Positions 58,331 to 64,000 of a stretch of DNA of 64,000 bases are shown here, piece by piece (position 1 is the stretch's first letter; the number at the start of each line of letters is the position of its first letter). This stretch comes from Prorocentrum cordatum. Its lineage: Eukaryota > Sar > Dinophyceae > Prorocentrales > Prorocentraceae. The stretch lies in NCBI GenBank assembly GCA_963575745.1, contig CAUYUJ010019104.1, forward strand, positions 143,400 through 207,399, in the 5' to 3' direction. Both the position numbers and the translations under genes were made by a program. The notes under the pieces were generated by a model. That model saw nothing but the letters and a program-made list of their open reading frames with translations. It was not told the DNA's origin and ran no database searches.

Positions 58331-58639
58331 GTAGGGCAACGCCAGAATGCACGGCTGATGTTGCAGTACAGTCGGGGCCCTGAAGAAGGAACCATTTTCG
58401 TTGGGGAGGGGCTCCGCGTTCCTTAAGTGTGTCGCAGCTTGCCTCAGGCTTTCCTTATGTTTTCGATCGGAAATCGAAGGTTAGCTTATGGAAAAAAGGG
58501 GCCTCGTTCCTTATTTTGGGCTCCTTGGGTCAAGGCCCCGACTGTACGGCCAAGACGCCGCCGCAACGACGGCTCGGGGGCCGAGGAGGGGCTCCGGGTC
58601 CCGGGCCGTGCTCTGGACCTGTGCCTGTGGAGCCGCTTC

Positions 58640-58945
58640 GTGGCCGGGGTTCGCCGTGGCAGAAAGGCTCGGTCGGGGGCAGTGCCAACGGGGGTCAGGG
58701 TCGGGGGCAGTGCCAGCGGGGGCTGTGGAGCCGCTCCGTGGCTCGGGGGCAGTGCCAACGGGGGTCGGCCAGAGCGCCCGATCTTGCAGGATCCTGCAGG
58801 GCCAGGGTCGCATCGACCCGGATTTGGGTGGAGGATCTTGCAGGATCTTGAAGGATCTCTCGCGTTGACCCGGGCTTGGGTGCAGGATCTTCAGGATTCT
58901 GCAATGCCTGATTGACCCGGGTCTGGATTGACCCGGGTCAGAAGA
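58640..58945. repeat. Short direct repeats (GGGGGCAGTGCCAACGGGGG; TTGACCCGGGT)
   Basis: GTCGGGGGCAGTGCCA(A/G)CGGGGG occurs at about 58,673, 58,701 and 58,744. ATTGACCCGGGT(C/T) occurs at about 58,863, 58,912 and 58,927, with GATCTTGCAGGATC-type words before it. An old small minisatellite cluster. From 58,945 to 60,025 I find no recognisable gene. Confidence 0.65.
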
Positions 58946-60031
58946 TCCCCGAAAAGCCCCTCTGTTCATCATTCGGCGTGCCTTCTGGTAGCACGATGGC
59001 TGTACCCGCCCCCCGCACAAAGCCCAGTTCACGTGCCATGCCTTGTCAATACGGCGGGCACCCATTGGAAGGCTGAAGAACGAACAGACTTGTCAGGTGG
59101 GTATCAGATGCGTGTTTGCAGTGCATCGACCGCATCACGTCACAATGCAGCACGATTGGTTTGAGAGACAGAAGTTTCGTCCAAACGCAAGACCCAAGTA
59201 AGCCGGAACTCGGGTTTGCCGACGTTTTTTTGACGAGCGCATCCTGGATTTTGACGGTCCAGTTTTCGTGGGATGTTTGCAGCGGGAGCTCGCGTCAAAT
59301 TTCAGATTGGGCCTCGTCATTTTTATGATGGCCCCGTCGGGCCAACCCGAGCCCCCCGTACCCGAGTCTTACGTCTCCCCGAAAGTTGGCATCCATTCAT
59401 TTACGTAGCTGGTAGAAAACTTAGAAAACAAATGTTCGCGCACGAACTGGGGCACGATGTTGAAAGGAGAGCACCACCCACCGCGCCGTTGTTGGACACC
59501 ACGCTCCCTATGATCCGAACCCCAAAGGAGTTTCAGGCGATAGCTAGATCTTGAAAAGGATGGGTCCACCATCCCCACAGCTAGTGAGAGTTTCAATCCC
59601 ACCTATCACACTACGGAAGGAGACCGTCCGCGAAAATTGTCACAAAGGGGTCTGTTCCATGTGTGCACTTGTTTTACGAGTACGTGCAGATGTACGGTAG
59701 TGATTTGAGTAAGACCAGATGTTGGGACGCGGATTCTACAACACGAAACCGCCCTTCATCGATGCATTTGCCGGGGAATCCAAATTTTCAGGCCATCACG
59801 GAATATGGCGAAGTCTCATGCAATATCCAGTCTCAGCAGGCACCCTTTATCCGGGTAGCGTCTGGGCGCGCTCAGGACGGATGCTCGCGGCGATCCCAAA
59901 CAGAGCCACGTGTGGAAAGGGTACCGCCCCCCGATCCGTGTACCCAAATGGAAGCGCTGAAAGCAAGCCTGCTCAGCGCAAAGGCGAACGCTCCATGCTG
60001 AGAATGTCCCGCCCTCCATCAGTCAGGAGGG

Positions 60032-60875
60032 GAAAATCATTTTTGGCAGCCTGGCCCAAGGGAAAGCAGGCCCTCGCCTCTGCGGTGCCCCGAAGCACCT
60101 CGGAACACGTTCTCGGGCCCGGGGGCCCCGTCACGGCTCGGCGCCGGCGCCTTCGCGCCAGCAAGGGGCAAAAGGAAAGCGCTGCCTGGCCGGAGCCTCC
60201 TGGACCCCGTCCTGAGGTTCCCTGCCAGGACGTGGCGCCGGCGAAAGCCGCGAGGGTGGTATGTGGGTGGGCAAAACCGCCGCCAGGCGGCTGCTGCCCG
60301 CCCTGCGGGCGCCGTCCCACGCGGAGAGCGTTCGGTCACCAGAGAGCCTGAGAAGGCGGCCCCTGCCGACAAGCTCACAGGCACGTGCCTGCGAGGGAGC
60401 GGGCAGTGCCACAGCGCGCCAGGCCGTCGCTCGTGCTTTGGCCTGGCTTGGCCCTGCTCCCCGCAGAGACCGGGAGCGTCTCCTGTGGGGCGACCAGAAC
60501 GGCTGACCCAAGAGACCTAGCACCGAGAATGCTTCCGCCTCCGAAAACGCAAGCCGGCCCGCCAGGAACCGCTTGCCCGCGAAGCAAGCGCAGAGGCGTG
60601 TGAGCGGGAGCAGAGGAGGTGAGGCGAGCACGCTTGGGCATGCTCCACATGATTTTCCTGTGCCGGAAACGAGTTTACGCTTCATGAAAATCATTTTTGG
60701 CAGCCTGGCCCAAGGGAAAGCAGGCCCTCGCCTCTGCGGTGCCCGAAGCACCTCGGAACACGTTCTCGGGCCCGGGGGCCCCGTCACGGCTCGGCGCCGG
60801 CGCCTTCGCGCCAGCAGGGGGCAAAAGGAAAGCGCTGCCTGGCCGGAGCCTCCTGGGCCCCGTCCTGAGGTTCCC
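60032..60875. repeat. Direct repeat of about 190 bp, 654 bp apart
   Basis: 60,032-60,222 and 60,686-60,875 are nearly identical, from AAAATCATTTTTGGCAGCCT to CCGTCCTGAGGTTCCC, differing by a single-base indel and a few substitutions. High identity points to a recent duplication. The spacer (60,223-60,685) holds Cys- and Pro-coding GC-rich sequence with no recognised gene. Confidence 0.9.
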
Positions 60876-61149
60876 AATGCACCAGGAGGCGGCGGACCGC
60901 GCAGCAGCGCCTGAGGAGAGGACATCGTGATGTGTTTTCGTCGCCCCTAAATCGCGTAGCGATTTGGGGGGCAGTGAAATTTGAGGAGCGTTTGTGCTCT
61001 ACGCCTCCTGGCCTCTTTGCCTCAGTGCCTCATGGCCTCACCCTCACCAACGGTGGGCGCTCCCTGGTGGGAGCAGTGGATTCGTGTGTTGGGTGAAGGG
61101 GAGTTTCTCTTTCCGCGCGCCTTGCCCTTCTCGGGGGCGGTGGCCCGTC

Positions 61150-61425
61150 GGTCTGTCTGTGGTCTGTCTCCGTCCGTCGGTCTGTCTGTCTGTCTGTGTG
61201 TCTGTCTGGTTGTGCCCGGAAGGGCAAAAGTGTGATGCGCCCGAGGCGTGCCAGGCCCGGAAGGGCGCTCGTGCGTCTCCCGCGAGCGTCGCTGGCCTCG
61301 CTCAGCGGTGTCTGGTTCTGCCCGGAAGGGCAAAAGTGTGATGCGCCCGAGGCGTGCCAGGCCCGGAAGGGCACTCGTGCGTCTCCCGCGAGCGTCGCTG
61401 GCCTCGCTCGGCGGTTTGGCGCTCG
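61150..61425. repeat. (GTCT)n tract and 106-bp tandem duplication
   Basis: GTCTGTCT-type units at about 61,150-61,208 are followed by two copies, 106 bp apart (61,213 and 61,319), of TGCCCGGAAGGGCAAAAGTG through CGAGCGTCGCTGGCCTCGCT. Each copy contains the palindrome-like CCCGGAAGGG twice. Confidence 0.85.
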
Positions 61426-61627
61426 CAGGGTGTTCGCTATGCGGCAGGATTTTGTCCCGCCCGCCCTCCCCGTGCTCTTGCGTTTCGCTGGCTGGGGTGC
61501 CGCGGAGGTCTCCCAGAGTTGCCCCTGCCAGCTGCACGATAGCTGGTTGTCCACAGAACGTGTGGATACGCAATGGCACGGAGAGCGACGACAAATTTTA
61601 CCTTGCCCCAATGCAAACGATGCGAAC

Positions 61628-62689
61628 TCAGTCCTGCTCGCCGTCGCTGGAGTCAGAATGTTCTACTAGCCATTCAGCGGCCGTGAGAGCCCCTCGGCTC
61701 TGGGCGCTAGCATAGCCGAAAGCAGCCACGCCTTTCCATCCACCGCTGAAGAACAATGCTGTCGGCCCTCCTTGTTGGAGGGCTTCGTTTGCGAACCCTC
61801 TCCTGAAAGCATGCGTGCCCCAAGCAGGCGCGCTACGCAGATGCAGGGCGGTCGCTGCCAGCTTCAGCACAGCGAGAGCGTCGGCGCATTGGATTCCTGA
61901 AAAAGGAACAGCGCTTGTTTCTCCTAAGGAGAACAGTGTGCAAGCACCGCACAGGAGCCGACCCTGCTGGTGGCAGATGCAACGCCTCGTCGTCTCGCAG
62001 GGTTCATTGTCCGACTTCCGGTGAGCAAAACGGATGATGCACGTTTTACGGCCCTCGCCGGTAAAATGAAATGCGACCGCGTGGGTCCCCAGATTTAGTA
62101 CTTCAGAATATCTCAAGCAAAAATGGCGGGCAATCGCCCACGAGGCCGCTAGTGTCGGATATCCGGCTTCCGAGCACCACTTACGGATGCGTCTGGTCTC
62201 CTCAGCTGTGGGACGGATTTTTTCTCTTCTGAATTCATACTTCGTTATCTTTTCGGCGCCTCTCGACAATCTACGCGCATCTGCGAGGGCGCCCAGCGGA
62301 GCCTGCACCAAATGCAATACACTGCGCACGTGCGACACGTATCTCTGCAAGGTGTGGCCGCTGCGAAACAAACCAACGAAAGTGTCAAGGATCAGTTCTG
62401 TTGGTGGCCACCCAGGCGCCCCGACGGCAGTGGCAGCGTCGCCCCACAGGCGTACTGCGGAAGCATACTGGGAGGCGCTTTTCCTCCAGCTGGCAAATTC
62501 CACCCACAAGGTGTGCAAGCTCAGATGGTTTCCGCCGCTGGCTTCGCGACGAGCCCGCTTGATCTCGTCCCGTGGCCTGCCGGTGGGCTCCGCTCCCGGA
62601 TAGCAGCTGCAATTGGCAGCAGCTGCCACGGCGGCTGCAAGCACTGCAGGCGCAGGAGCGGCCCGCGCCCGCCGCGCTTCTCCAAGCAC
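61628..62689 (-). CDS. Tyrosine recombinase of a YR retroelement
   Basis: Frame of 353 codons. Residues about 50-150 form an all-helical DNA-gripping domain (LWVEFASWRKSASQYASAVR, RYVSHVRSVLHLVQAP). The catalytic half keeps every key residue: R193 in FCLRYSEVLNL, H293-x-x-R296 in GTHAFRRGFANEA, W318 in FFSGGWKGVA and nucleophile Y326 in AAFGYAS. A Cys/His cluster, RRCICHQQGRLLCGAC (about 236-250), sits between the arms and may bind zinc. The acidic tail ends DSSDGEQD. In DIRS-like elements this enzyme integrates a circular DNA copy without target duplication. It follows RNase H on the same strand. A frame change at about 62,690 separates it from its N-terminal part. Confidence 0.85.
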   Translation of the reverse strand: MLGEARRARAAPAPAVLAAAVAAAANCSCYPGAEPTGRPRDEIKRARREASGGNHLSLHTLWVEFASWRKSASQYASAVRLWGDAATAVGAPGWPPTELILDTFVGLFRSGHTLQRYVSHVRSVLHLVQAPLGALADARRLSRGAEKITKYEFRREKIRPTAEETRRIRKWCSEAGYPTLAASWAIARHFCLRYSEVLNLGTHAVAFHFTGEGRKTCIIRFAHRKSDNEPCETTRRCICHQQGRLLCGACTLFSLGETSAVPFSGIQCADALAVLKLAATALHLRSAPAWGTHAFRRGFANEALQQGGPTALFFSGGWKGVAAFGYASAQSRGALTAAEWLVEHSDSSDGEQD

Positions 62690-63203
62690 CTAGAAAAGCA
62701 GCGCGGGCCTTCTCTTCGGCGGGGGCGTCCAATGGCTTCGCAGTGGGCGTCTGGTCGCCAGCGTAGCCAGCGCCTGCGCCGCCCGAGGCGGAGCCCGCCT
62801 GCGCAGCGACGCCCGCTGCCAGAGATGCCGGGCGCTGGGGCTCCGTTCGCCCGCCAGGCTTGTGCGCTTGAGCTGCCTGCTCGCGACTGGCGCTGCTCTG
62901 GCAGTGCGACAAGAAGGCTTTGACGAAGCTGCTGTTGCAAGCGGCGAATGCCGGCGCGAGCTTTGCGAAGTCGTCGGCTCCAATGTCGCTCAGATCCGAC
63001 ATGTGTTTGAAGCCCGATTCTGTCAACGCAGCGATCAAGCCCGTGACGTGGTGCCCTGGCTCTGCCTGCGCCGCGACGCCACGGACGACGGCCGCCAGAG
63101 GGGGCGCTTGCACCTCGACGCGGACCTCCGCGACCTCATCGCTGGCAGCCGGCGGATGCGAGTACTTAGCGGCACGGCTTTTGTCGATGAATCTCAAAGC
63201 CAT
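62600..63203 (-). CDS. YR element linker, N-terminal part of the recombinase product
   Basis: The frame starts MALRFIDKSRAAKYS. It contains a compact helical segment at residues about 51-101 (HHVTGLIAALTESGFKHMSD, then LSDIGADDFAKLAPAF), which looks like a small helix-hairpin or SAM-type fold, followed by a Gly/Ala/Pro-rich linker to PAEEKARAAFLGA. At about 62,690 the protein-like thread passes by a one-base shift into the recombinase frame. The Met just after the RNase H stop suggests a separate product starting here. Function of the helical part is unknown. Confidence 0.5.
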
Positions 63204-63319
63204 GCTGGGCCAGAGAATGTGCGCACAAGTAGCTGCGTGGACAACCGATTCTCACGCGATATGACCTCAACACAGGATTACGATGATGTTTTTCCCCTTT
63301 GCCGCTCACTGTCTCCGAA

Positions 63320-64000
63320 TCACCAGGGCGCGTCGGCCGGGAAGGACCGCGGCATTTCTTGAAACCCGTCGGCGGCTAACTTACGCAGCTGCTCTGACTT
63401 GGCTTCTGGCCGGGTCGGAGCGTCGGCCAAATTTAAATGCGATGGCACGTGCCAAAGGTGCAAATAATGACCACGCTGCGCGACTGCAAACCAAAGCTCG
63501 CCTATGAGCTCGTTCCAATCAAATTGCCTGGAACAGCCGCGTAAAAGCGCACCCAGCGCGCTTGTGTTATCCACGAAGGCGAGGATTTCAAACTCGCCAG
63601 GCAGATAACTCAGCAAAAACTTAAGCGCGCAGAGAGCCGCCATGAGCTCCCAAGTGCCGATCTGATTCTTCCGATGAAGCACCCACTGCCTCGCCTTTGC
63701 TGGGACATCAGCAGCAGCCCAAGCCTTTAAACAGGGAGTTTGGATGACCCATGCCATCCGTCCCTGGCCTGTGGCGTCGGCGTAAAGGATGCAGCGCTTT
63801 TTCTGGCGACGCATCACCGGGACGCTCCTCGATGGCGGTTCCTGTAAGAACCGCAGCCACCAACGCAGACACAATTTGGTGCGCTGGGACAGCCGGCTCT
63901 GGTTGCCTGAGCCGCGGTGGTAAATGGCAGCAAGGTAGACGCGCGCGCCTCGGCCGAAGACGGCGGTCGCACCCCAGCTCAATTTGCCTGCTAATTTTAA
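63320..64000 (-). CDS. YR element RT C-terminus and RNase H (partial)
   Basis: Open from the window edge. KLSWGATAVFGRGARVYLA and CLRWWLRFLQEPPSRSVP match the end of DIRS-type RT, with its conserved W-W helix. RNase H follows: D69 in CILYADATGQGRMAW (counting from the Met at 63,982), E112 in QIGTWELMAALCAL, D138 in LAFVDNTSALGALL, H182 in LWHVPSHLNLAD and D187. All catalytic positions are kept, so this fragment looks young. Stop at 63,320, about 117 bp before the next start. The RT palm is outside the window. Confidence 0.85.
   Translation of the reverse strand, partial: LKLAGKLSWGATAVFGRGARVYLAAIYHRGSGNQSRLSQRTKLCLRWWLRFLQEPPSRSVPVMRRQKKRCILYADATGQGRMAWVIQTPCLKAWAAADVPAKARQWVLHRKNQIGTWELMAALCALKFLLSYLPGEFEILAFVDNTSALGALLRGCSRQFDWNELIGELWFAVAQRGHYLHLWHVPSHLNLADAPTRPEAKSEQLRKLAADGFQEMPRSFPADAPW

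Larger units (their letters stand above)
61628..64000 (-). mobile_element. YR (DIRS-like) retroelement, 3' end, cut by window edge
   Basis: On minus: end of RT and RNase H (64,000-63,320), linker with a helical domain (63,203 to about 62,690), tyrosine recombinase (62,689-61,628). RT-RNase H followed by a tyrosine recombinase defines YR retrotransposons. The RT core lies outside the window. No split direct or inverted terminal repeat could be checked because the element is incomplete. Confidence 0.8.

Noticed and set aside
60131-60925. 264-codon minus-strand frame across the 190-bp direct repeat
   Set aside because: Encodes the same low-complexity peptide twice and has counterparts in other frames; no family recognised.

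Overview
The window looks like nuclear DNA of a dinoflagellate. It is GC-rich and gene-poor, full of triplet and dinucleotide microsatellites, and its recognisable coding DNA is almost entirely decayed retroelements of types known from dinoflagellates: EEP-RT-RNase H LINEs, tyrosine-recombinase (YR) retroelements, and retroelement-linked methyltransferase-like domains. The high GC would suit a Prorocentrum-like species, but that is a guess. I see no complete conventional host gene, no rRNA, no CRISPR, no convincing tRNA and no intact spliced-leader sequence. Many long open frames here are by-products of repeats.

Layout. 1-7.5 kb: GC-rich duplications, a CT-rich tract, quasi-periodic short repeats and a small inverted-repeat transposon (MITE, 5.64 kb). 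7.7-8.6 kb: remnants of a YR-type retroelement, with RNase H-like and methyltransferase-like pieces on + meeting a recombinase-like piece on -. 8.9-17.3 kb: microsatellites, a hairpin-forming repeat array (13.15-13.8 kb), about 1 kb of alternating purine-pyrimidine DNA (15.1-16.1 kb) and a second MITE copy with a 9-bp target duplication (16.3 kb). 18.1 kb: a leucine-rich-repeat fragment. 18.76-23.41 kb (-): a frameshifted LINE in the usual order coiled coil, EEP nuclease, RT, RNase H. 23.4-28.7 kb: microsatellites and diverged repeats.

28.7-39.2 kb is a composite satellite. It is built from a conserved head, a CTC tract, an array of 99-bp monomers, a conserved tail and about 280-360-bp repeats, in a repeated order. 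A 160-bp tandem repeat follows at 37.2-37.9 kb. 39.3-41.3 kb: A-rich and GGA tracts and a second leucine-rich-repeat fragment.

41.4-57.8 kb is the most interesting part. Two minus-strand pieces look like halves of one unusual LINE. The 5' half (57.8-53.58 kb) has a RanBP2-type zinc finger, RNase H, then an EEP nuclease. The 3' half (46.94-41.4 kb) has a linker, RT, a zinc-finger-like C-terminus and a methyltransferase-like domain. Both ends carry the same hairpin-containing repeat. Between them lies about 6.6 kb of opposite-strand DNA with two long, clean, unrecognised open frames (46,966-49,599 and 49,556-51,040). This inserted block is sprinkled with CCCTGGG in all three codon phases and in the noncoding part.

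57.8-61.5 kb holds purine-rich and duplicated GC-rich repeats. 61.6-64.0 kb (-) is the 3' end of a YR retroelement (RT end, RNase H, linker, tyrosine recombinase with its full catalytic set), cut by the window edge.
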